Shown here piece after piece: positions 46,796 to 58,553 of a DNA stretch of 64,000 nt (positions are counted from its first letter, which is position 1; every line of letters starts with the position of its first letter). This stretch comes from Dactylellina haptotyla (taxonomy: Eukaryota; Ascomycota; Orbiliomycetes; Orbiliales; Orbiliaceae), in assembly GCA_031310005.1 (NCBI GenBank), contig CM062384.1, forward strand, positions 744,001 through 808,000, read 5' to 3'. Position numbers and translations under genes: made by a program. The notes under the pieces were generated by a model. The model had not been told where the DNA came from, did not search any database, and saw nothing but the letters and a program-made list of their open reading frames with translations.

Positions 46796-49700
46796 CTAGC
46801 TCGTCCTCAGGTTCCCAAATTTCGCGTGAAGCAATGCTTCGAGCTTTCCTCCATCCTTCAACAATCCTGCAACAGACAATGCGAACTCAGCCCATTTCTT
46901 TGAATCACTAAAGTCACCAGCACTACGGTCAAAGTCAGCGAGCCGTTTTTATCATAATAAGAGAGCTCAAAAACAAACCAATTCTTATCTATTGCGAGAT
47001 TCCACAGTGTCGCAGCAATCCACTCGAGTTCATCTTGAGGATATTGGCTTGCCTATTTATTTTCGAAGTGTTAAGACAGTTACTTTCTAGGATCTGCTAG
47101 TTAAAACTTACCGATATCCGCTGCTTGCAAATGTCCAGAACTTGATGCACCAGCCTTTCAGCTCGATTGAAGTCGCCTTGTAAAGACCTCTGTAGTAAGA
47201 CTCGTATCCATCGAGCGATCTTGTCGGTTTCGTAGTTCTCAATCTGTATTGAATGATTTATGACATTCTCTAACACTGATAAAGAAACTTTGATGAATAG
47301 AAGGTGCTATTTTAGCCGGGACCATGCATATTATGATTTCATCTGCCCATAGTCGGGGTGTAGTCTAACCTACCTTGCACAGGAGCGTCCACACATAAGA
47401 TCATATCCCCTAGTCTCCTGAGAGGTTGCACATGCTTGAAGGTCCCTACCTCCTAAGTTTGAAATTAGCATCCAATTCACCGTAGTGTCAGCACCCAGCT
47501 GCATACATCAACAATCCGAGGTAATCTCTCCCATTCCTCCAAGTGTGCGCAAGCTTCAAACTCGTGACTTAGCAGACTTAAGTATCTCTCTCCAAAATCT
47601 TTCTGGGCTTTCTCCGCGAGCCGTGGTTGTAGCATTGCCCGAAGATTACGAAACGACGTAATCGATTTCTGCGCAGCACCATATAGACGCACCTGTAGGT
47701 ATCAGAGAGTAAACAAAATGCAAGATCAGTATCGCCTATTATCTCCGAGCCCTTCGGTGATTTAAGAATCCGAAATTCTCCCTAATATTGAATTCACAGC
47801 GTCTGGCGTGGTGCTATCACAGGCAGACTTACCTGTTCATCCATCTTGTCCTCCTTTCTTGCTAATGCAATGCATGTAGATGCACAAATGTACTCACAAA
47901 ACGACTTTCGTAGTGCAAGATTCTCTTGATCCTCCTCGGAACAGGTTTCCGCTGGGTACAATTCGATAAACTTTAACAGTTGGAAGCACAGCATAGCGTT
48001 TAATTAGCTTAATCTGACTTTTCAGGGCTCAACGTTGGGGAAATATGTATCAACCAATAGGAACTACTTCCTGTAGACCCTGTCTGGATTCTCGCAGGAT
48101 AGCTCATCCAATTGCAACATATGCAAATTTCGTCCCGGGTTCAGTTGAGAAGGCTTAGTTTGGTAACATACCTGAACGCAGAGCTGTGCAAACTGCAGGA
48201 TATATTGCACGGGCCAATGTTGCAGTGCTCTCAGAGAAAGATTGTAAGTGCTCCGTGAGAACCAGTCGTACTCGTCCGTGCTCCACTGAGACTTTATGGG
48301 CACCTCGGTAGAAACATCTAGCGATTTAAATTTAATAGCATTGTTCAGCGCTGTTGAGTACGACAAGGTTAGCTGATGAGTCCAAATATTTGAGGCTATA
48401 TCTTTGCGTCTTTCTATTGCAAGGTATACCTTTTTCGAAAACATTGTACAAGATAGCCAGGTTCTTATCCGGTACAGCTTTATTATCGTGGATATCCGAC
48501 AAAATCAAGCGGATCATAGTTCTGCCGAATCCCAGTATCAAAATCAAATTTGACAATTTCATTTGGAAACATAATGTCAAGGGATTAAAAATAGCTCCAT
48601 TTCGAACCTGTATATTGCCGGGAGATGCGCACCGTCCGGTGGCGCCGCAAAGTCTAATTTCTGCAGCAGCTGATTGAGCACTTGTAGTATGATATCTTTG
48701 TTCCCTGCGGATTGGGCTTCCAAAGCGCAAGCATAAAGAATCGAGATGTCATCATTAGCGCCATTGCAGATCTCTTCAAGACATATTTTAGCTGCAAAAA
48801 CACATTGATGATCAAATTAGCATTTTTAGATAGCCCTCCTCGGATTTTGATCATGAATAGATCTAAGAACTAAAGAAGTTGGCTAGTTACCTGTCTCTAA
48901 ATCCAACGACGTCAAAGCAATTTTGAACAGTAAAAACTGTGTTGAGCCCGTCTTCTGACACGCAGTTGACATTCTCCCATATGCATCTCGGGCAGCACCA
49001 TATTCTTGCGCTTCAATGGCACAGTGCATTAGTCGCCTGCGAGGTAGCAGCCACATCAACAGTTAGTAACTCGGCGACCCAAACGAAACATGTTATCCCA
49101 GCGTTATGTGGCAAACACCGTGATGACAACTAGTTAACCGCGCAAATCAATTTAAAGGTTACCTAGCAATTTTTCCATTGTTGACTTCTCCAGATCTGTT
49201 GAATATGGGGTGCAGAGCCACCCGGCACCACCGGGTGGCCTCTGCCCACCTCCCAGTATTAACCAGAGAATCCGAGATTTTCCATATTAACTGTCGAGTG
49301 CCAAAAGCAAATGAGAGGCAAAGGCCATTAGTACAATCTCGCAACTTTGTCCCTTCAAATTTCCGAGCAGTCGGGTTCGTTGCTCACAATCTGCGACGCA
49401 TGGGTTGCACTGATACCCAAAGGCTTTGCAAGCATTGTCACGGTAGCTAGATGAGATACGGTGTTAGCTTGCCCGTTTTCAGTTCATCTCTGCAATGGCG
49501 TGGTTACACATCCTGTTGCTCTATCACATATATGCATATGCAGCGAATAAATTCTCCGAGTGATGTAACCATGGGTTCCAGCAAAAGGGCACCAGCTGGA
49601 GAATATTTTCGCAGAAGAGGGCTCCCAAACCTTCACATAGATCATGAAGAATTTGTACCACTTCTTCATCAAGATGGGCGTCTTGGACCATCATCCATAC

Positions 49701-52289
49701 TCGAGTAACAAAGGCTTGCTCAATCCAACTTTGGTTATCTTCTTGTATGAGACGCTCTGTGACAAATCGGTCTAAAACATTGCATGCAAATCGATGTCTA
49801 CCCTCGGGCACTGGTTAGTTCAAGTGGAACCCTAAAAACAATTAGAGAAACTAAGACATATCCAACTTACCCCCGGCCTTGCAGGTCCTGCGCCATGAGC
49901 ACGTGGCACTTGCCCAGAAACCTATTACCATCCGGCTCAATCGTTAGAGCCACCTTCTAACAGTAGAAATAGCTTCAACTCACACTTTGAAGGAGTGTTC
50001 GGACAATACTACCCCGGTCATCATCTTGATCAAGGCTAAATAATAACATCAGTGCCGTCGCCGTCGCAAACTATTCCCAAGGTTCAGCTTACAGGCGTGA
50101 TACGATTCAGCTCCAAGCCCTTGAGCCACAATGATATCAAGGCCCAAACAATGGACATTTAGTCTCTCGGGCCATTCCTAGATCCACTAGTAAGAAACTC
50201 GGGCTTCTGCGGAGTTTTTCAATAAAATACATACATTCGTCATCATTTCTAGAGCGTCTCTCGCTCGCTCAAGGTTTACTGGTATCTGGGTCTTGAGGCT
50301 GGCTTGAACTGAAGACCATCATCTATTAGTCTAAACATATCCCAATCTTGATAGCAAGAAGACTTGCAGTGAAATTACCAAGATGTTGTATAATCCCAAA
50401 CCTAAGTTCTGTAGCAAATTGGTCGGAACCCACATGTTTTGGATCCACGACCTCCATGGCCCGCGCCAACCATTCGACACCACCCGTGAGATTTGCGTGC
50501 TTCACCAAATCTTTTCCAATTCTGTAAAGAGTCTTACCCAACGACTCCCTGATCCTCGGTTCGAGTTTAGTTGCCGCACTCTCATCCCGCGCAAACCTTT
50601 CCATGGCATTGTTGCACATAAATTCAGCGGCGTTGAGATTCTGTTGGAGGAAACTCTATTGTCAGGTTTCCAAGGATTAGTTAGCTGTAACGCCGATTGA
50701 TAAATTTATGCAGATGCCTTTGCTGCATTGTGGCTTCCTCGTGAGAAAATGCAGCCGCGGTTGATGCAACATCTGGTGGCTTACCAGTTCGACCCGTTGC
50801 ACCAGATATTCACACTCCAAATTGATCATTTCACATTCTTCTTCAGCCTGAAGAGGCAGAGTGTTTTTCGACAAGTCGTCGATGTACTATTTGAAATTTT
50901 AGCAATTAGTCCGCATATTGACGAGCTTTTGATCCTAAATCCGCCTCACCTTCGCAGCATTGCTCAACACCTCCTCAGCAAACGGGACCTCATCACGTTC
51001 TAAAATTCGACCAAAAAAGCACGCAAGGTTGCCCAAAGGGCATACCTCACACAAACACAAAATGTTAGATTAGCACAAGCCTATACCGAAGGCAGCCTAT
51101 ACCGTGTCCCAGCTCCCCGGATAACCTATCTTTAACAAATGAGAATGAAATAACAGGACGTTACACGAGTATTATACTGTGCAAAATACCCGAACGAATA
51201 AAAGTGAAAGAAGAAAAAAAGGGAGTGGTCACCCACGCATCGAGCATGGATCGTAGCGGACGGGCGAACGAGGGAGTAAAACGTACCAAGATCCGTTTTA
51301 CCAGCTTTAACAGCGATTTTAACTAGTCTTAGGCTTCCTGCATCTCACAGGTCAGGGTTTAGCGAGAATATAACATTGACTTTAAGCACCTCCCGCTGCA
51401 CCCGGAAACTGCGACAGGGATGTTATCGGGATGCTGTCTCCTTGTGTTATCTTGTCCGGGTGCTTTTCGAGAATACGTGCAGCCATTACTCGATTGGCGA
51501 GGCGGCGACCAAATCGTATCATGTTGGGAGGGGAGATTAGTGTACTTGACATACCTTGAGCAGTCTTACCGCACGTTCTCTGAGCGCAATCTAGCGTGAA
51601 GTAAGCAAGGTGTCTGACTATTGAAGTGGTTAGCAAGTGGTCCTCTCTTTCTTTGTATTGTAGGGTTACAAAGAGTATAGGCTAGCCTGAGAACCAGCCC
51701 CTAGGAAATCTGTCAACAAAAACGGAACACTTACGCTTCAAATAGGTCTTCTGATTTGCTATATCGACTTCACTCTCACTCCTCAAGAGCTTAGTCGTCA
51801 TATTCCACAGTTCGGTACCTATATCTCCCCGCTAATGATCAGTATCAAAACATCAAATAAGGAAATCAATACTAACCCCTCAAATCCAAACCTGCATGAT
51901 CCTCTTTCACCTTCAAATACGCCCTCCCCTTCGCACACCTCCCCACCATCCCAAACAACTCTTCTAATCGTCCTTCATCCCACATCCTCGGATCGTGTGC
52001 CTGTTTACCAGAGCTCTTCAGATCCGAAAGTAAAGATTCAAGGAGTGCTATAGTTCCCCGACCAAGTAAAAAATGAAAAAAGCATCATCAGTAATCATCA
52101 CATCGTTCCACCATCAGCCTCGAACTTCCCAACATCCCGGATCGCGGGATCGAGTCTTCTGGGAATTTGGAAAAAGAAACACGAAGAGGTGGGGTGGCGA
52201 TGGAATATGAGTAGCCGGAAAAAGGACGTACCGAGATATTGTCTAATCCTCTTGTCGAGGGTAGCTTGGTTGGAATGTTTATGCTCCAT
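46796..52289 (-). CDS. Meiotic crossover protein SPO22/ZIP4 homologue (TPR-rich)
   Basis: Scaffold of the synapsis/crossover machinery in meiosis (PF08631). The gene is broken into about two dozen short exons, so exact junctions are partly inferred; start and stop are firm. Exon 1 is 52289-52232. Recognisable parts in order: TELWNMTTKLLRSE; LRHLAYFTLDCAQRT; SLRLVKIAVKAGKTDL; LYRIGKDLVKHANLTGGVEW; EWPERLNVHCLGLDII; LIWKISDSLVNTGRW then ATRWCRVALHPIF; AKICLEEICNGANDD; WFSRSTYNLSLRAL; FIELYPAET; LEWIAATLWNLAI; and the end FGNLRTS. These segments follow the order of the family and repeat as TPR-like helix pairs. Introns of 50-220 nt fill the rest. One intron near 51555-51360 contains an open frame that may be chance. 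It converges on SEC6 with 192 bases between stops. Confidence 0.85.
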
Positions 52290-52924
52290 TGAGGAGGGCT
52301 GAGCGTGGGGTTTGTTGGAAGATGGGTATTACAAAGATATTACGAAAGCGAATGATATTAATAACCGTAATCGATAGGTAATGGGTTTCCAGTAACTGCG
52401 TAGTAACCACTGATTCCTCGAGATCAAGAGACGGTATGCGGCGCTGATGTTGAGAGATGAAGATGGTGATGAGTGTTTCCAAGTTATCACTGCAGTTGGC
52501 TCAACGCACGAAAGCGTGCAAAGGAACGATTATGATGCAGTACACACTCACAGTAGCCAAAAGGGTATTCGAATAGATTTCTTATAGATTAATTAAAAGC
52601 TAAACAAAATGCCTGATATCGAGCCTAAATGTTCAAAGAGCAATACACAAGAAACTAAGAAAATATACAAAAAAGACAAGAACACCAGAAATGCTTTGGT
52701 TGTGGAAAGTAAAGTGTACGGATGGGTTCTCTCTTTTTTTGTGTCTTCGCTCAAAGGCGAGCTATTCAAACAATCTAGTACGGACCCAATGGGGGAATCG
52801 AAGTAAATAAAAAAGAACAAAAAGAAAATGAAGTTTCCGAATTTTTGGATATAAACGAACAGGTATCGACAGTATTCCCTGGAAATATACGTTTGAAAGA
52901 ACGCGTGAAAACGAGAAACTTTTT
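52290..52924. other. Spacer between ZIP4 and AcuM genes
   Basis: Upstream region of the ZIP4 homologue and 3' flank of the AcuM gene. Opposed short frames at 52593-52820 and 52609-52806 are chance. Confidence 0.55.
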
Positions 52925-55900
52925 TTAGGGTATCGGTAGGAAATTTCCGATGATCATCGCAGGACTAGAAGATGCCATAATTAGCACTAGCACTTTTCGA
53001 GTATAATGCGGGTTAGATCTTACATATGCGATGAATCTCTGCGAATCGTAAACGAAAAGCAACAATGTATCAATTTCTCTTCCGCGTTGGGATCCGGGTT
53101 TTTCAAATAACAGGTTGTCAACATGGCCTTTTGCGACGGATCGAACGCAATTGCCCCGAATTTCTCCCAATAACTGACTGCCGAATCTTCCGCGATAAGC
53201 TCGTAAATCGCCAGCTTGCCCTGTAGACACAATTATAATTAGCAAAATCGTGACAGCAATATATAATAGCAAAAGGAAGTACTCACATCTCTCATCTGCT
53301 CAATCGGTACATGGATCAACTCCGCAAACTCCTTGTTGCCTCTAAAGATCTCTCCGGTACGCCTCCATAAGCACGCGGGTACCGCCATAGCAGCAAACAC
53401 CCGATCGTACTCCATCAACGACCTTTCGAACCACTCCTCAACAAAAATCAAATCGATATCCGTGAGCTGGTGCGTCTTTTCTCTAAATTTAGGGCGAAAC
53501 CTCTCCAAAGACTTTTGGATCCGTTGTTTTGACGACGGTTGCATATTTTCGTCCATGTACTTTTGTAACCGCCTGTAGCCATTTATATAATTGAAAGGCT
53601 TGAGCAACCCTGCGTCATGTTTGGATTTCAAAACCTGTTTCATTCTGTCTTCGGGTATACCGTCTCTCGGGGGGTCCGCCGCAGTGAGGTAGTATAGTTC
53701 TTTAGCTTTCTCCAACGAGGGTTTAACGCTCGCGGGGCGGATCATGGGCGACGGCGCCGCTTGCGGTAGCATAGCGTTAGGTGCGCGTAAACCGTTCATA
53801 CTCGGGGCAGTAGTTGTGGAAGAGCCGCCGTTCTCCGCCGAGGAACTATCCCCCGTGCTGCCGAAGATATTGCTGTTGCTGAAGCCGGATTCTGGAAAAA
53901 GGTTGTCGTTCCCGCCGATAAACATGTCGTTGTTATATATACTGTCAAGGAAGAACTCGTTCATGAGATCGTATTCCGATGCAGCTTCGGGATTGGAAAA
54001 CATCATGGGGTGGTGATAGGGATTCCAGTCCTGCTGTGGTACACTATTCCAGTCGGGAACTCCAAGTACTATAAAAAACACCAACCCACAAGGAAACAAC
54101 AGCGCAAAAGGCAGTTTGTGGTGCACAGGTTAGCCTACCAGCCTTCTCTTTGGGATACAAAAGGTGCCTTGAGCTCTTGTTCCTTGTCTCTCTCTTACAA
54201 GCCCAACTGAAACCTTCTTGTTGTCAGAGGTGCTGCATGGCCAATTACGGGATATCGTCATGCAGGTCTCCTTCGGAACAAAAAGAGATGCGGGAAGTTT
54301 AAGACAACGGGAACCAAGTCAAGAAAAAGCGGAACGTCATAAAAAAAAGGAAAAGTAAGGAAAGAGATGCAGGAAAAGGAACATACAGTTTTGAGAATTA
54401 AAATGCGGACGTTGGGTAGCGGATACGGGAGAGGGAGCAAGTAATCCAGGCGTTGGAGCTACTGAGTTTCGAGGCGGAGGCATGGGCGGGTTCTGGTTCT
54501 GTTGCTGTAAACCGTTGTTACTTCCAGCTCCCGAGGGGGAATCCTCAGCTGGGATCTCCTGGATTTCGGGCGTATTTGTAGCCATTTCATTGGGGCTAGT
54601 CGGTGACGAAGGTGAGGCTTCCTCTGTGGAGTGATCCCTCTCGGTTTTGAGCTTCTTCGCGTCGCGAACCTCATCGCGGCAGAGGTTTCCTATGTTTCGT
54701 TTGACACAACGGGTACAGGGTCGTTCTGTGTATAGATTCAAAAAGAATTGTGCACCGCTCTCTTTCTCTTTCCACGGTGTGGGATAAACTCCCAACCGAG
54801 AGAAAAGAGAGGTGGTTACAATCACGTTAGTTACGCAAAATTTCTGGCAGGTTATATAACAGAGAACAAAAAGAAATGTGATTGCGAAAAAGAAAAGTGA
54901 GGCAAGAAGAAGCGATTGAGAGTACGTATACAATCCCCCAATTATGCTTTTTCTTGTGATCCCCTCGATTCTTTCACCTTTGGGACCGTTCCCATCCCGT
55001 CCCAGGAGACCGTCACTGTCCCGGTTCCCCAGTTGTGATGGTTTCGAAGAGGCTTGAATCGGCGCCCAAGAAAGAAAAGTAACAAGCACCTCGCAGATAG
55101 CTCTGCAAGGAAAAATTCGATTCGAATATTTAAAACCAATTAAGAGTGGATACTAACTTACCATCATCGCAGGTCATATGTGAACGTCTACAGTAGACAC
55201 AGGCTACTCACGCGACACAAAGGAAAACCCATAGGCTCCCAAGTCAGTCTTCATACCACAAAAGCCATGAACCAAAAAATCAATGCAAACCCCGCAAATA
55301 GAATAAAAGGAATAAAGGGATAAAAAAGAAAGAATCGATAAAAAAAGGAAGAGAAAAAACCGGGAATTGTTTTTGAATTTGTGGAGAGAAGAGCAGAGGC
55401 TGAAAAAGAGGAACCCGATTCCTTCCCTTAGCTTTGCCTTTGTCCCCGGAAACTCGAAAATGGGAACCGATTAGCGAGGTTGTTGCAACCCGTATCTTAT
55501 AACAAACTGAAGTGGAGAAACTTTTTCCGGCCGGCACTGGCCCGAAGGAAAGCGTTTGGTCGGTTCGGCATATTCAAAGTCCATGAACAAGGGGGGAAGG
55601 GGACGAACGGGTCATCCTGCATGCTCAGTCTCTCCAAAGAGGAAATAATATAAAATAAAAGGAAAATAACATAATAGAAAAGAAAAAAAACATAATAGGA
55701 ATGTTTTTCTCTATTTTTATTTATTATTTCCCCATGGGATCCCTGAAGACGCACACATACAGGAGCGACGGTTGACAGACCATGGTTGACCTTCCTGCGT
55801 TTCAGTACCTTGCCGTTCGAGGACGATGACGCAGGAGCAGGTGGTGGTGAGGCGGACGACGTTGGAGCAGCATTGCTCCCGCCGCCGTTCGCATTCTCAT

Positions 55901-56189
55901 TCTCATTCACATCTTCGCCATTGGTGGCGCTCGCCTTTCTAATATTGCCGTTGCCGTTGGTGCTCGCGCCGCCGTGGGGATTCGAATCGCCGTTACCGTC
56001 TTTGCTCGTCGTCGTTGTACTCGGACCCTTCTTGCGGTGGTTCGCTAGTTTCGATTTCCTATGCGCAACGTCGGACGCCGCGGTGCTGGGCGCGGCTGTC
56101 GCTATCGAGGGATTGTCGTCCTCCAGATCATCATCCATCTTGACCCGTGCCGCATCTGCTGCCGCCGTCGCCTGAGAGTCGGACGACAT
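52925..56189 (-). CDS. acuM: Transcriptional activator of gluconeogenesis, AcuM type (Zn2Cys6 + PAS-like)
   Basis: Nuclear regulator needed for growth on non-sugar carbon; in Aspergillus AcuM works with AcuK. Exons 56189-55781, 55203-55162, 54725-54387, 54068-53287, 53220-53024 and 52964-52925 give 602 residues. Seen: disordered N-terminus rich in Ala, Asn and Ser; basic lead KRRKVNH; zinc cluster ACVYCRRSHMTC plus ERPCTRCVKRNIGNLC, with the six Cys spread over exons 2 and 3; Pro/Ser/Gln-rich middle; LGVPDWNS; and the C-terminal PAS-like region WFERSLMEYDRVFAAMAVPACLWRRTGEIF to FTIRRD. A last 40-nt exon completes the family ending IPAMIIGNFLPIP; without that splice a stop follows FTIRRDSSHM. 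The first intron is about 577 nt. AcuM rather than AcuK is judged from the zinc-cluster sequence. Confidence 0.9.
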
Positions 56190-56877
56190 GGCCGGCTGGT
56201 CCTCTGCTGACGGTCTTTCTCCCGGCGGCGCACTCCGAGCCGGGTCTTGTCGTCCCTTCCGTCTCCTTCGGGATAATCTTCGGCTTCCTATTCCCCCTCT
56301 AAACCACCCCCCGGACCTCTGTAATAGCTGCGGTCCCGATACTGCGATCGCAAGACCTCTTCAAACTCTGTGGTTGAGGAATAAACAGGTGCCCTTCCTT
56401 TTTTTAAGAGGGTCCTTTTTTTTTGTTGTTGCAGTCGTACCGCAGCGAGACGGGGCAGCTCAATGTTGGGTTTCCTTCTCGGCGTGGTCCTTGAGCAGAG
56501 GAATGGATGAACAGGCGCCGGGTTTCGGTCGAAAGGTTGTCGGTTTGCGTCCCCAATGAAATTCCAACCCAAGCCCAAGATCTCAGATCCACGTTCACGA
56601 GACAATAACGAGGCTTGCTGCAGGTCGATGGCGTGGCCGTGTTCCTTTCGATCTAGGTGGAGCCCCAGAAATGCCGCGATGCCGGTATACCGTAGACGTA
56701 AAGGAAACAAAGTAGAGTAGTAGTAGTAGGAAAAGAAGGAAGTTTGAGAGTCGTTCGCCCAGGCTGGAAATGACAATTCCAGCAGAGGCGAATGAACGAA
56801 AGAGCCCAGCGCGAGACGAGTCAAAATTGTCGCAATTCTAACGTTACTTTTCCCAGACAAGACAGCTTAGCAGCGAC

Positions 56878-56898
56878 TTTTTTTTTTTTTTTTTTTTT
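56878..56898. repeat. T21 homopolymer (A21 on the AcuM strand)
   Basis: Poly(dA:dT) tract about 690 bases upstream of the AcuM start codon; such tracts exclude nucleosomes in fungal promoters. Confidence 0.8.
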
Positions 56899-58140
56899 CT
56901 TCGGCCGGCTGGCATTTCCTTCGGACCAGGGCAATTAAAGACGAACGACGTATAACGCACAGCTGCATATGCAATCGAAACAGAACAGAACAGAAGTCAA
57001 CAGAACACTATCACACTTACTTGGTCTTCTCAGTTTGAACAAAAATCGATTTCGACGAATGCTATCCTCCAGCTACCTGTACGGACACTGCCAGCTAAGT
57101 CCCTCTAATATGTCTGGCGGCCAAAGAGCGAGAAATTCGGGCAGCAGCAAATCAGGGCACTCTGATCTCATGTAACACTGCTTTCCCGCTGACCTGTCGC
57201 TTTCTCGGCTTCGGCTCAGCCCAGCCCCTCCTCTCATCCTCATCATGCACTCGCACACGCACCCAACCTCAATCGATCACCCAAGCCTCCCCCCAGCAAT
57301 CCAACCCCAAGCATGGTCGAGCTCACTAGTTTCCTTTCGTTCGTTGGAGTACATTAGCTCCGTTGCCGGTCGGGTATCTCTCGCTCGTTCAGAGGTATGC
57401 CCATCCTCATCAGCCCGAAAATGTGACATTGCGCTCTATCCTTGTTCTTTTGCCCCATAATTCCCACTACGTTTTACATTTACATTGAGAGAGCGTTATT
57501 GCTCGCTATCTGCAAAGTAAGAAAAACGAGCACGCACGCACGCACGAGTAAGCCTATGCTTCCTTCATGCAGGCACGACTCGAGAGAAAGCCGTTAATTT
57601 AGATTAGCAAAGAGAGATGAAAAAATTTTCACGCGCGCATTGCCTATTTCTTACTAAACAGCAAACTGAAAGCTTCAACGGTTTGGACGGACGGCAGTTT
57701 AATCGCTCATATGACCGTATCTGGTACCTGTTTTTTTCTTTCTTTCCTCTGAGTGAACCTCAAAACCGTTTAACCCTTCCTTACTACCGAGGATAACTGG
57801 AAATCGAATCGAATCGAATCGAAGCATCTCTCGCTCTTCAATTAATTAAAAAACAAAACAAAGGAAACCCCGAACTGGGCTTTTGCCATATCCCGTCCAA
57901 GGGATCCTCTTTCTTCAATGAGGGGCCCCGTATATGCTAGTATTGGAATACGTCCTCCAAATCTTCGTTCCATTCGTTCTGTTTCAATATACCGCTTAGA
58001 GGCTAGCCTCATCTCATTGCATTGCATCTCTCGAGCCCCAAGCAAAAAGTGCTCACACGACACATGTGACAAAACGGCATGGTTTGGTACCTATGCCCTC
58101 CGCCATTTCGTAGACTGAAAAAATGTGACCAACAACTGCG

Positions 58141-58449
58141 TTAGCCGCCATTGAAGCGAACGCAACAATCAGAAAAAGTCTCACATTCTAAGATGGGATT
58201 CCCACACACACATGTCCATTGAAAAGCTAAATGGAAAACCGGTCGTCTCGAGGAATATGGAGAAAGTGTAAGAAGCAAAAGCAATCCATATGATGTCAGC
58301 GCTATAACATACAGCCAAGCCAACAAGACGGTGCCAATTAGTGATCTTCGGTTCGTATTATACAATATTAGGAGCTCGTATCGATAGATATTCGAAAACA
58401 CCAGAACGAAAATAGATGTAAACAAGCAGAACACCGTGACCATGACCAA
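58141..58449 (-). CDS. Possible small two-helix membrane protein (weak)
   Basis: A 102-codon frame starting MVMVTVFCLFTSIFVLVFSN with a second hydrophobic stretch (LIGTVLLAWLYVIALTSYGLLLLLTL) and a Cys-containing tail (CVCGNPILECETFSDCC). No homologue recognised, no intron, and no clear promoter. It lies between two genes on the same strand. AT-rich DNA can give hydrophobic frames by chance, so this is a candidate only. Confidence 0.2.
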   Translation of the reverse strand: MVMVTVFCLFTSIFVLVFSNIYRYELLILYNTNRRSLIGTVLLAWLYVIALTSYGLLLLLTLSPYSSRRPVFHLAFQWTCVCGNPILECETFSDCCVRFNGG

Positions 58450-58553
58450 ATACTGTCAAAGAACGCCTTTACCGCCGCCCAGCCCTCCGGGTCGCTGAAA
58501 AAATGCCACAGTAGTAATAGTAATACAAGCGATAAGAAGGGTAACAAAAATAA

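Larger units (their letters stand above)
56190..58553. other. Long upstream region of the AcuM gene
   Basis: About 2.4 kb that likely holds promoter and leader of the AcuM gene. It contains a 21-base T run (56878-56898), four CACG units (57531-57546) and four AATCG units (57802-57821). No gene is certain; a small membrane-protein frame at 58141-58449 is listed separately. Confidence 0.5.

Noticed and set aside
51382-51558. Open frame (VMAARILEKHPDK...) as a separate gene or an exon of ZIP4
   Set aside because: The neighbouring ZIP4 segments join in frame across it and match the family order; kept as intron sequence.
53020-53022. In-frame TAA as the true stop of the AcuM gene
   Set aside because: A canonical intron starting one base before it joins to an exon encoding the conserved ending NFLPIP.
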